A DNA stretch of 11,866 nt from an uncultured Veillonellaceae bacterium (GTDB lineage: Bacteria; Bacillota; Negativicutes; Veillonellales; Megasphaeraceae). The stretch is from the NCBI GenBank assembly GCA_900546795.1, contig UREG01000049.1, positions 1-11,866 of the forward strand, in the 5' to 3' direction. A program made the translations under genes and the position numbers. The notes beneath the pieces are model-generated. The model was not told the DNA's origin and searched no databases. It worked only from the letters and a program-made list of their open reading frames with translations. Positions 6,182 to 11,866 of the stretch are shown in pieces; within the stretch, counting starts at the first letter, position 1; every line of letters begins with the position of its first letter.

Positions 6182-8752
6182 TTATACAATAGTCGCTGTT
6201 TGCTTTACCAATTCTTCACCTCCCAACAAAACTCCTTTTTCTTCATCATAAAAATCTTTTTTCAAGATTGCAATCTCGCCTTGCCATGACCAATAGATGC
6301 CTTCTTCTTTCATAATTTTCTTCCATTCGGATACCGATAAATTGACCGTGTATTGCTGCATAGACCGAAATATCGCATCCCAATCTTTAATCGGCTCTCC
6401 GCCGTTTAATAAGGCTGCTAATTCTTCTCCCTTTCCGTAAGGAACCAATACGCCGCGCGAAATTTCCTCAATAACAGCAAATTCATTCCCAGCGGTCCTA
6501 AAGTCCTGTGCATTCAAGAAACCTGCCCCGCCTTTCTCTTTCATTTTCTCTTCAAGCATTTCTTTATGCGCCCGATTGGTACTCAGTAAATCAAACAGAG
6601 ACTCTTTTCTGCCTTCCTTCTTTACGTTATAGCCATATTTACTTGCGCTCATGCCTTCAAAATAATTATGGAAGTAAACGCTCACAGAAGTCGGCGAAAA
6701 TAAATCTTCCAATGGTCTTCCTTCCATCTGCTGATTACGAAGTAAAGTCAGAAACTTCTCTCCGCCTCGCCGTATATCATCCAATGACGCTAAATTTTCT
6801 TCGCCGTTATCAAAAATCTTTACAATGCCTAACTCCATTTCACCATGGCGGTTGCAGCGTCCTGCCGCCTGTGCAATATCATCAAGTCCTGCCAGACTGC
6901 GGTACACGATAGAAAAAGAAACGTCCACGCCCGCTTGAATAAGCTGGGTCGATATTACGAGCAGCGGAATGCATTCCCCACTTCCTGTTTCCCGCACACT
7001 CCGATTGTGTGCAAGAATCGCTCTGATCTCCGTAATCACTTCTCTTCGATGCTCTGCACACATCTTGGTGCTCAAATGGAATATCTTTGCGTTCTTATCC
7101 CGGCACCGGCTTTTTGTTTCGGCAAAAATCTTCCGGGCAGCTGCCGTCGTATTAACAATGCATAATACATCCTGATAACGAATGCGATCTTCTTCCAATT
7201 TTTGTGCAATTTGAGAGCCTGATAATTTTTGCGGATTTCCCGCTTCATCTCTGGTAAGATCTTCCAGCCGGCACCTTTTGAATATTTCAAAGAAAGAATT
7301 CACATCATCTACGAGATCCATTCGTTTCTGCCTGTTCACCTGAATTGCATGGGCAAATGTTTCCTGCGAGTCTAATATCGGTTGGGTCGCCGTGCATAAA
7401 ACAATCGTACAATCCATGTATTCTGCCAGAAAGTTTACCATCATATTAAAAAGAAATATCGTTTTTAACGGAACCATTTGCGGCTCGTCGAAAATAATTA
7501 CCGATCCTCGAATTTGGTGCAGTTTTCGTATAGCCCTTGTCCCGCCTGCAAAAAATGTATTCAAAAATTGAACTATCGTCGTGAAAATAAGCGGCGCGGT
7601 CCATCGTTCCGTCATATAGTTCCACAATTTTCGGCCTTCATCCGCGGGGTCTTTTTCCTCAGACTTTTCTCCTATCTCATCTTTTCGCGCTACATTGCTA
7701 TGATGCTCCAATAAAATCGACTCATTGAATTCACCGTCTCCCACAAAAATTTCTCGTATTTCATTTGCATTCTGCTCGATTATCGTTGTATAGGGAATCA
7801 CGCTGATGATACGCGATTTTCCATATAACTTTGCCTGCCGCAGCGCAAACCGCATAGAGGCGAGCGTTTTGCCGCTTCCGGTAGGCACGGTAAGCCGTAA
7901 TATTCGTCCCGGCTCCGCTCCTCTCTCCCAGCATTGATCGGATATCTTCCGCCGCGCCGCATCGATATTATTTCGGACGGTAAAACTGTTTATCTTCTTC
8001 TCCAGTTTCTCTATCAAACTATCGCAAATATCGCTTAATGCTGCTTCCTCCGGCATCTCTTTTCCCGACATGAACAAAGAGGTCGCTAGCCGATCTGCAT
8101 CGATGAGAGCGCTAAACAGCACCTTTTGCCACAGCCCCGCCATAAAACACCGTTCATCGTTCAAGCATCTCGCGGGGATTCTCCTTCCGCTTCTCGCCTC
8201 ATCCGCTCTCCACAGACCGATTGAACAAAGAACTTCATCTAATTCTTCCGCTGATTTTTGAACCAATTCTCGTATCTCTTCTTTTGAACAGATTGTACTG
8301 AAAAAAATTTCTTTCACTTCTTCATAGTGTTTCAGCTTTTTTTCTATCAGCCGGCGCAAAAAATCGCTTTCATTGTTTACATTCACATAAGCCGCTAACC
8401 CACCGTGATGACTCATTATACACATTGCCAGCCACTCGATGACAAAAGAATTTTCTGTATCTTTGTATTCTTCCCAAAGGAATTTTGCTGCGCACGTCGA
8501 ATGATCGATAATATAGGAAGATGGTGAATCACTGTACTGGGAGCACAAATATTCTTTAAAATTTTTAGATACCTTACCAAAATCGCGAAGTATTCCCAAT
8601 AAATAGCCCGTTTGCTCTAATCCATATGGTTTTAAAAACCGAGAACAGAGAGCGGCTGTCTTCAAGAGGTGCTCCCGAACCGTTTCTACTTCCAAATCCC
8701 ACTCTCTAATGTGAGCAGGATATACTGAATTATTTACGTCTTGTAACTTCAT
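6182..8752 (-). CDS. cas3: CRISPR-associated nuclease/helicase Cas3 (HD-SF2)
   Basis: I choose the ATG at 8750-8752 (856 aa, MKLQDVNNSVYPAHIREWD) because AAAAGGAG sits 8 nt upstream at 8761-8768; the TTG at 8773 lies upstream of that site. HD domain residues: His28, Asp57, His84 (IIDHST), His115/His116 (SHHGGL) and Asp218 (ALIDADRL). The dyad that normally reads His-Asp is Arg56-Asp57 (GILRDFGK), encoded CGC at 8585-8587, where CAC would give His. Helicase motifs look intact: Walker A TGSGKT 291-296, DEPQ from 422, CTAT 453-456, and motif VI QAAGRCNR 628-635. Cas3 is recruited to the Cascade R-loop, unwinds the target and degrades it. It is the first gene of the operon, directly behind the cas promoter. 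The HD substitution may weaken the nuclease. Confidence 0.95.
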   Translation of the reverse strand: MKLQDVNNSVYPAHIREWDLEVETVREHLLKTAALCSRFLKPYGLEQTGYLLGILRDFGKVSKNFKEYLCSQYSDSPSSYIIDHSTCAAKFLWEEYKDTENSFVIEWLAMCIMSHHGGLAAYVNVNNESDFLRRLIEKKLKHYEEVKEIFFSTICSKEEIRELVQKSAEELDEVLCSIGLWRADEARSGRRIPARCLNDERCFMAGLWQKVLFSALIDADRLATSLFMSGKEMPEEAALSDICDSLIEKLEKKINSFTVRNNIDAARRKISDQCWERGAEPGRILRLTVPTGSGKTLASMRFALRQAKLYGKSRIISVIPYTTIIEQNANEIREIFVGDGEFNESILLEHHSNVARKDEIGEKSEEKDPADEGRKLWNYMTERWTAPLIFTTIVQFLNTFFAGGTRAIRKLHQIRGSVIIFDEPQMVPLKTIFLFNMMVNFLAEYMDCTIVLCTATQPILDSQETFAHAIQVNRQKRMDLVDDVNSFFEIFKRCRLEDLTRDEAGNPQKLSGSQIAQKLEEDRIRYQDVLCIVNTTAAARKIFAETKSRCRDKNAKIFHLSTKMCAEHRREVITEIRAILAHNRSVRETGSGECIPLLVISTQLIQAGVDVSFSIVYRSLAGLDDIAQAAGRCNRHGEMELGIVKIFDNGEENLASLDDIRRGGEKFLTLLRNQQMEGRPLEDLFSPTSVSVYFHNYFEGMSASKYGYNVKKEGRKESLFDLLSTNRAHKEMLEEKMKEKGGAGFLNAQDFRTAGNEFAVIEEISRGVLVPYGKGEELAALLNGGEPIKDWDAIFRSMQQYTVNLSVSEWKKIMKEEGIYWSWQGEIAILKKDFYDEEKGVLLGGEELVKQTATIV

Positions 8753-8768
8753 CAGCACTTCTCCTTTT

Positions 8769-8788
8769 GTCAATTCATTTGTTAAAGA
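8769..8788 (+). promoter_or_regulatory. Predicted target of the crRNA-like guide in the cas3 5' UTR
   Basis: These 20 bases equal the first 20 guide bases at 9151-9170 except at positions 6 and 18 (18 of 20). The site lies about +8 to +27 of the predicted cas transcript and ends beside the cas3 ribosome binding site. The three bases before it in protospacer orientation are TTT (8766-8768), one base from the usual I-C PAM TTC. Cascade bound here should block the operon. Direct antisense pairing of the plus-strand RNA with the cas3 leader is an alternative, because the guide is complementary to that mRNA. Confidence 0.7.
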
Positions 8789-8802
8789 ATCTTTGCATCT
8801 CT

Positions 8803-8830
8803 ATTGTATCACAGTTTTTATGAATGGCAA
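8803..8830 (-). promoter_or_regulatory. cas operon promoter
   Basis: On the minus strand a -35 TTGCCA (8825-8830) is followed by a 16-bp spacer and an extended -10 TGATACAAT (hexamer TACAAT, 8803-8808). Upstream, 8841-8866 is almost pure A/T and could act as an UP element. The predicted start is near 8796, giving a leader of about 44 nt before the cas3 ATG at 8752. It is the best sigma-A-like promoter upstream of cas3. Confidence 0.65.
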
Positions 8831-8845
8831 TAGGTTTTCCCTATT

Positions 8846-8877
8846 TTATAAAAATTTTATAATTTGCAGATTGAAAA
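8846..8877 (+). repeat. Very degenerate CRISPR-repeat-like unit (tentative)
   Basis: Only the 3' part (TGC, then GATTGAAA) resembles the array repeat, but it follows a palindromic stem (TTATAAAA/TTTTATAA) where the repeat hairpin would be. Its end lies exactly 64 bp before the end of the better unit at 8910-8941, close to the 66-67 bp period of the array. The A/T-rich stem overlaps the putative UP element of the cas promoter, so this could also be coincidence. Confidence 0.25.
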
Positions 8878-8909
8878 GTTATTTCTTGTATCTTCATTTT
8901 TCCGCTCCC

Positions 8910-8941
8910 TTAACACCCATCGCGGGTGCGTGAATTGAAAA
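8910..8941 (+). repeat. Degenerate CRISPR repeat, plus orientation
   Basis: It matches the array repeat at 25 of 32 positions without gaps. The inner stem pairing (CACCC at 8914-8918, GGGTG at 8924-8928) is kept, the outer two stem pairs are lost, and the handle reads TGAATTGAAAA (9 of 11). It faces opposite to the array. It is followed by 28 bp of spacer-like DNA and then GTCGC (8970-8974), the first five bases of a repeat. I found no match for the following 28 bp in the window. It may be a relic of a mini-array, or a second, weaker guide unit. Confidence 0.7.
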
Positions 8942-9012
8942 GTTGTAAAAGTTGAAGCTGCACTAGACCGTCGCCGCATCTTTCGCAGGTTATCCTGCTT
9001 GATAAAAAAGTC

Positions 9013-9041
9013 TTGGTATGCTAATATTTTACAGGTATAAT
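9013..9041 (+). promoter_or_regulatory. Promoter of the crRNA-like RNA
   Basis: A -35 TTGGTA (9013-9018), a 17-bp spacer and a perfect -10 TATAAT (9036-9041) predict a start near 9048, the first base of a long hairpin. A second overlapping candidate, TTGATA (8999-9004), 17 bp, then TAATAT (9022-9027) with an extended TG, lies just upstream. Both fire on the plus strand, away from cas3. Confidence 0.7.
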
Positions 9042-9119
9042 AAAAACACCAAGAGAGAAAAGAGCGATACGCTCTCTTTCCTCTTGGTATTGAAATATTG
9101 GCAGCATATATTGCCAACT

Positions 9120-9150
9120 GTCGCATTTTCACAAATGCGTGGATTGAAAG
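9120..9150 (+). repeat. Pseudo-repeat of the crRNA-like RNA
   Basis: This 31-base unit begins GTCGCA and ends with a 15-base block (TGCGTGGATTGAAAG), both as in the array repeat. Between them three stem pairs changed from CCC/GGG to TTT/AAA and the loop changed to TCAC. The result keeps a 7-bp stem (9122-9128 with 9133-9139) and the exact 11-nt handle (9140-9150). Such paired changes indicate selection for Cas5c processing while DNA identity with the array drifts. Confidence 0.85.
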
Positions 9151-9174
9151 GTCAAATCATTTGTTAATGATGCC

Positions 9175-9214
9175 AAAAAGCTCCAGCCCTCTAATTGGAG
9201 GGCTGGAGCTTTTT
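9175..9214. terminator. Strong bidirectional intrinsic terminator
   Basis: A 13-bp perfect stem (9179-9191 with 9198-9210; G/C-rich, loop TAATTG) is extended by A/T pairs (9175-9178 with 9211-9214). A T tract follows on the plus strand (9210-9214) and, through the A run at 9175-9179, on the minus strand. It ends the aminotransferase transcript, whose stop is at 9221, and the crRNA-like RNA from the other side. For the RNA it takes the place of the 3' repeat hairpin of an ordinary crRNA. Confidence 0.92.
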
Positions 9215-9220
9215 CTATAT

Positions 9221-10411
9221 TTATCGATTCTGTAATTTTTCTACGGCTCGTTTGATCCGTTCGCAGGCTTCCACAATTTCATCATATGCCGTCGCAAAAG
9301 ACATCCGTAAATAGCCTTCACTATGTTCACCAAATACAGGGCCCGGCACCAAGGCTACCCCTTCTTCTTCCAGCAAGTAGTAAGCAAATTCAGTCGAAGT
9401 CATCGGAAGCTCTTTAATGTTGATCCACATATAAAAAGCGCCTTTTGGTACTGCGCAGCTAACACCGTCGATCGCGTTTAAATGCTCCACAATATAATCG
9501 CGGCGGCGTTTATATTCTGCTACCATCTTGCCAACTTCTTCCGTTTCCTCTTTTCCCGTCAGCGCTGCCAACGCACCATATTGGCCAAAGGAAACGGAGT
9601 TTGCCGTATTCTGCTGATGAATCTTATTCATCGCCTGAATGATCGGCCGGTCTGCGGCAACATAGCCCAGCCGCCAGCCGGTCATCGAATACGCTTTAGA
9701 AAATCCGTTCAGCGTAATCGTCCGTTCTCTCATTCCCGGCAAAGACCCAATACTAAACGGTTCTTCTCCATCATATACAATTCGTTCATAGATTTCATCA
9801 GAAACAACAAATAAATTCTTTTCAATCGCAAAGTCCGCAATCTTCTTAAACGTTTCTTTCGTCAATACACTTCCCGTCGGATTGTTCGGAGAAATCAAGA
9901 CGATTGCTTTGGTCTTCTCCGTTACCTTGCTATACAATTCCTCCATATCTATCTGAAAATCATTTTCTTCTTTTAAAACAAACGGGACTACTTTCGCTCC
10001 CGCTAAATGTGCTACATCAATATAATTCGGCCAAATCGGATCCGGCAGAAGAATCTCATCGCCTTCATCCAAAATTGCATTCAGCGCGTCAAAAACCCCT
10101 TCGGCTAAGCCACTGACGATCATGATTTCATCTATGCCATAGTCCAATTGATTATCTCGTTTCAACTTTTTAGAAATTTCTTCCCGAAGAGATTTCAACC
10201 CCAGGGCAGGCATATAAAACACATCGCCCCGTTCCAAACTTTCGATTGCCGCTTTTTTAATATATGCAGGCGTATCAAAATCCGGCAGCCCCGTTTCCAT
10301 CCGAATTACCTTTTTTCCAGTCTGTTCCACTTCTATGGCTTTATTCTTTATAGCCTGTATACCGCCGCCGCCAGCGACCCGCTCTATTTTTTTTGCCAAC
10401 CGTTCAATCAT
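9221..10411 (-). CDS. PLP-dependent aminotransferase, class I/II (AspC-like)
   Basis: This 396-aa protein has the usual length and motifs of fold-type I aminotransferases related to aspartate aminotransferase. Visible are the N-terminal GLPDFDTP, PNNPTG (175-180) with the cofactor-binding Asn, SDEIY with Asp205 contacting the pyridine nitrogen and Tyr208, Lys239 in NGFSKAYSMTGWRLGY as the Schiff-base lysine, Arg247 contacting the phosphate, and Arg369 in YLRMSFA binding the substrate carboxylate. It is cytosolic and transfers an amino group to a 2-oxo acid; the exact substrate cannot be read from the sequence. The ATG has GGGGAGG 7 nt upstream and its own promoter, so it is a separate transcription unit ending at the terminator at 9175-9214. 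Nothing ties it to CRISPR function. Confidence 0.93.
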   Translation of the reverse strand: MIERLAKKIERVAGGGGIQAIKNKAIEVEQTGKKVIRMETGLPDFDTPAYIKKAAIESLERGDVFYMPALGLKSLREEISKKLKRDNQLDYGIDEIMIVSGLAEGVFDALNAILDEGDEILLPDPIWPNYIDVAHLAGAKVVPFVLKEENDFQIDMEELYSKVTEKTKAIVLISPNNPTGSVLTKETFKKIADFAIEKNLFVVSDEIYERIVYDGEEPFSIGSLPGMRERTITLNGFSKAYSMTGWRLGYVAADRPIIQAMNKIHQQNTANSVSFGQYGALAALTGKEETEEVGKMVAEYKRRRDYIVEHLNAIDGVSCAVPKGAFYMWINIKELPMTSTEFAYYLLEEEGVALVPGPVFGEHSEGYLRMSFATAYDEIVEACERIKRAVEKLQNR

Positions 10412-10443
10412 TTTTTGACCTCCCCACTTCTATTCATGAATTT

Positions 10444-10472
10444 ATATTATATCCAATATACAATAAAGTCAA
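10444..10472 (-). promoter_or_regulatory. Promoter of the aminotransferase gene
   Basis: On the minus strand TTGACT (10467-10472), a 17-bp spacer and TAATAT (10444-10449) form a near-consensus sigma-A promoter about 35 bp before the ATG at 10411. It lies in the 74-bp A/T-rich gap after the phosphatase stop. No terminator is visible in that gap, so read-through from upstream is also possible. Confidence 0.65.
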
Positions 10473-10485
10473 ACTATATTTATAA

Positions 10486-10941
10486 TTATACTGTATACAT
10501 CTCTTTTAGTAAAGCGTCGCAGCCTTCGTCTATTTCTTCATATGTCCTCGTAAAATCTCCCGTATACCAAGGATCGGCAATATCTTCATCCCGCCCCGCA
10601 TACGACAGCAGCAGCCGAACTTTATTCAGCCGGTCTTCTCCTATTACAGGCTGCAAATTCCGCACATTATATGCTTCCATACAAATTATCCAATCATATT
10701 TCTCATAATCTTTCCGTGTGATCTGCCGCGCTGCCCGCCGTACAAAGGGAATCCCCTTCTCCTGAAGCTTTCTCTTTGCCGGCAGATACAGATCGTTGCC
10801 AATCTCTTCCCGACTCGTCGCGGCCGAATCGATCTGCCACTGCTGCTGTTCCCCTAACTGTACAACTTTATGCTTCAATATAAATTCTGCCATTGGCGAA
10901 CGGCAAATATTGCCGTGGCAAACAAACAATATCTTTATCAT
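10486..10941 (-). CDS. Low-molecular-weight protein-tyrosine phosphatase
   Basis: This 151-aa protein has the signature P-loop VCHGNICRSPMAEF near the N terminus: nucleophile Cys8, then phosphate-binding Arg14 and Ser15. The general acid is Asp123 in IADPWYTGDF. Length and motif order are complete. The family dephosphorylates tyrosine, or in some members arginine, on cytosolic or bacterial tyrosine-kinase proteins; arsenate reductases share the fold. No kinase or capsule gene is in the window, so the partner is unknown. The ATG is preceded by AGGAGA at a slightly long spacing of about 11 nt. A 19-codon ORF (MKNITELRMGKRIEEIGEV) ends 3 bp upstream and contains that ribosome binding site; it might be a leader peptide or chance. 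Confidence 0.93.
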   Translation of the reverse strand: MIKILFVCHGNICRSPMAEFILKHKVVQLGEQQQWQIDSAATSREEIGNDLYLPAKRKLQEKGIPFVRRAARQITRKDYEKYDWIICMEAYNVRNLQPVIGEDRLNKVRLLLSYAGRDEDIADPWYTGDFTRTYEEIDEGCDALLKEMYTV

Positions 10942-11337
10942 GGTCTACACTTCTCCTATCTCTTCTATTCTTTTACCCATCCTTAATTCTGTAATATTCT
11001 TCATTGTTCCAACACTCTAACTTTTACCTAGCCAGAAACTCCCCGCCCACAAAAATAAAACTCTACGCTACATATACAACACTTTTATCTGAGGTCTTTC
11101 CATTCCCCATCAGAGTCTAACACTGATAATAAACGTAATACAGGCTCAACGCATCTATCCCCCCCAGAGGCGGCAGTATCAGATGGAATATTTTCTTCGC
11201 AAAAAAATGCATACAGCCATACTTGATAACGCCAGCATTTAACGTATTTCCTTTCCTTTTAAGAATTTCTGCAAAAAGAAATTTCCCCCTCAATATACTG
11301 ATATACTTTTTGCATTTTTCCGCCAATCCCGGAGAAA
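10942..11337 (-). other. Intergenic region without a convincing gene
   Basis: This 396-bp stretch lies between the phosphatase and the hypothetical gene. A minus-strand ORF spanning 11117-11551 runs across part of it, but more than half overlaps the better-supported gene at 11338-11769 in another frame, and its sequence has no recognisable motif. Weak promoter-like hexamers for the phosphatase exist (for example TTGTAT then TATTTT after 16 bp on the minus strand near 11050-11075). I see no clear terminator, tRNA or repeat. Confidence 0.4.
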
Positions 11338-11769
11338 CTACTTCACTTCCGGAAAAAGCTCTTCGCAAAGAAAGCTCATTGGATTGTCTAGTTTGCCGTT
11401 TGTCGCCTTGGTATATGCGGAACTGACATCTTGAAATGGTTTGCCCATGCGGTAAATTGCGTAGTATGCCACTGCTTCCTGTGCGGTTGCCCGATACATC
11501 TTTATCGTAGACTGCACTTCCTTCTCCCCTTCTTCTCTGTACCACCGACATAGAGTGTTGAAGTGCGGAGCCAAAAGCTCGTACAGCTCGACCTTGAAGT
11601 CCTCTGGAACAGTGATTCCCAGAGCCTTTTCTATTTTCGCTATTTCTTTTTCTGTTTCCGTTTGCACTCGGTTCGAAAGTGTTTCTATCATACTCAGCGT
11701 ATCTTCAACAGAAGGTCTGCCCTTCCTATTCTTCCATCTTGTCATCAAATCCTGTATCCTTGTTAACAT
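11338..11769 (-). CDS. Hypothetical protein, helical, acidic/basic-rich
   Basis: This 143-aa ORF starts at an ATG with GAGGTGG 6 nt upstream, which supports translation. I do not recognise the family. The sequence is rich in charged residues and probably mostly alpha-helical. Residues 20-50 could form a coiled coil, the middle contains LYELLAPHFNTLCRWYREEG, and the C terminus ends LFPEVK. There is no signal peptide or membrane segment. It is read in the same direction as the phosphatase but about 400 bp away. Its N terminus overlaps another ORF in a different frame that ends at 11726, so the true start or an upstream frameshift is uncertain. Confidence 0.6.
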   Translation of the reverse strand: MLTRIQDLMTRWKNRKGRPSVEDTLSMIETLSNRVQTETEKEIAKIEKALGITVPEDFKVELYELLAPHFNTLCRWYREEGEKEVQSTIKMYRATAQEAVAYYAIYRMGKPFQDVSSAYTKATNGKLDNPMSFLCEELFPEVK

Positions 11770-11866
11770 TCAACACCACCTCAAATTCCTCTTTACTCTT
11801 TTCTATCACGGCTGCATCCGCGATAGATACAACGTTGTGGTATAATATAAATATTTAAAGCCTTAT
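11770..11866. promoter_or_regulatory. Right-edge region with extended -10 and palindrome
   Basis: On the plus strand an extended -10 (TGGTATAAT, hexamer 11841-11846) lacks a good -35. Beside it is a perfect palindrome ACAACGTTGT (11829-11838) that could be an operator. On the minus strand the same A/T-rich DNA (TATATT/TATTAT) could be the -10 of the hypothetical gene, with its -35 beyond the window. A minus-strand frame through 11726-11854 looks protein-like (SIADAAVIEKSKEEFEVVL) but has an in-frame stop at 11855-11857 and no ATG start; it may be a fragment. Confidence 0.25.

Larger units (their letters stand above)
9048..9214 (+). ncRNA. crRNA-like regulatory RNA (CreR/CreA-like), predicted Cascade guide
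   Basis: This is a predicted 165-nt or so RNA on the strand opposite to all neighbouring genes. In order it has a 5' hairpin (ACCAAGAG 9048-9055 with CTCTTGGT 9081-9088, inner stem AGAGCG/CGCTCT, loop ATA), then ATTGAAA (9089-9095); a small hairpin (9098-9103 with 9112-9117); a pseudo-repeat (9120-9150); a guide starting at 9151; and a strong terminator (9175-9214). The pseudo-repeat should be cut by Cas5c to leave the normal 11-nt handle. The guide matches 8769-8788 at the start of the cas3 transcript. Known relatives are CreA and CreR RNAs of other CRISPR types, which direct Cascade to repress promoters through partial complementarity. Inference: Cascade loaded with this RNA represses the operon, and loss of Cascade releases it. 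I see no toxin gene, so CreR fits better than CreTA. Confidence 0.75.

Noticed and set aside
8753..8773. TTG start for cas3 at 8773 and TTG start for cas5c at 6189
   Set aside because: In both cases the Shine-Dalgarno sequence lies downstream of the TTG and is ideally spaced for the internal ATG (8752) or GTG (6168).
8768..8773. Perfect TTGACA on the minus strand as a -35 for cas3
   Set aside because: No -10-like hexamer lies 15-19 bp downstream; that region is the ribosome binding site and start of cas3.
8942..9119. A CreT-like toxin RNA accompanying the guide RNA
   Set aside because: I saw no short ORF with start codon, ribosome binding site and rare-codon run here, and the guide points to the cas3 leader, so an autorepressor explains it better than a toxin-antitoxin pair.
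9097..9119. Second guide matching the cas -35 region through the shared GGCAATA
   Set aside because: The match is only 7-8 bases, lies in the hairpin of the RNA, and is not at a seed position in the right orientation.
8857..9132. 91-aa minus-strand ORF in the intergenic region upstream of cas3
   Set aside because: It lies antisense to the pseudo-repeats and the RNA promoter, starts at a GTG with no clear ribosome binding site, and has no recognisable motif.
11117..11551. 144-aa minus-strand ORF overlapping the hypothetical gene
   Set aside because: It shares more than half its length with the ORF at 11338-11769 in another frame; the latter has a better ribosome binding site and more protein-like composition.

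Overview
The window carries a complete type I-C (Dvulg/Csd) CRISPR-Cas locus followed by ordinary chromosomal genes. Every protein gene I support reads on the minus strand. Strong AGGAGG-type ribosome binding sites, sigma-A-like promoters, AT-rich intergenic DNA and U-tract terminators suggest a low- to mid-GC Bacillota (Firmicutes) host. I cannot name the genus.

Layout, in plus coordinates. 1-371: CRISPR array of six identical 32-bp repeats with five complete spacers, running off the left edge. 372-529: leader. 530-8752: operon cas3-cas5c-cas8c-cas7-cas4-cas1-cas2, read right to left into the leader and array, with tiny gaps or overlaps. There is no cas6, as expected for I-C, where Cas5c processes the crRNA. 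The cas3 and cas5c starts are best moved to an internal ATG (8752) and GTG (6168), each preceded by an ideal ribosome binding site. 8753-9220: intergenic region with the cas promoter and a plus-strand RNA unit. 9221-10411: PLP-dependent aminotransferase. 10486-10941: low-molecular-weight protein-tyrosine phosphatase. 10942-11337: no convincing gene. 11338-11769: unrecognised 143-aa protein.

The most interesting element is the plus-strand unit at about 9013-9214, the only plus-strand transcription unit supported well here. It has a near-consensus promoter, a 5' hairpin, a pseudo-repeat whose stem differs from the array repeat by three compensated base pairs but keeps the 11-nt crRNA handle exactly, a guide, and a strong terminator. 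The first 20 nt of the guide match the start of the cas3 transcript (8769-8788) with mismatches only at guide positions 6 and 18, positions expected to be flipped out in a type I Cascade R-loop. This looks like a crRNA-like autorepressor (CreR/CreA-like) by which the I-C Cascade would throttle its own operon.

Other points: the HD-nuclease signature of Cas3 has Arg instead of the dyad His; two further degenerate repeat-like units lie upstream of the cas promoter with near-array spacing; and the leader holds a small ORF with a strong ribosome binding site that reads into the first repeats.
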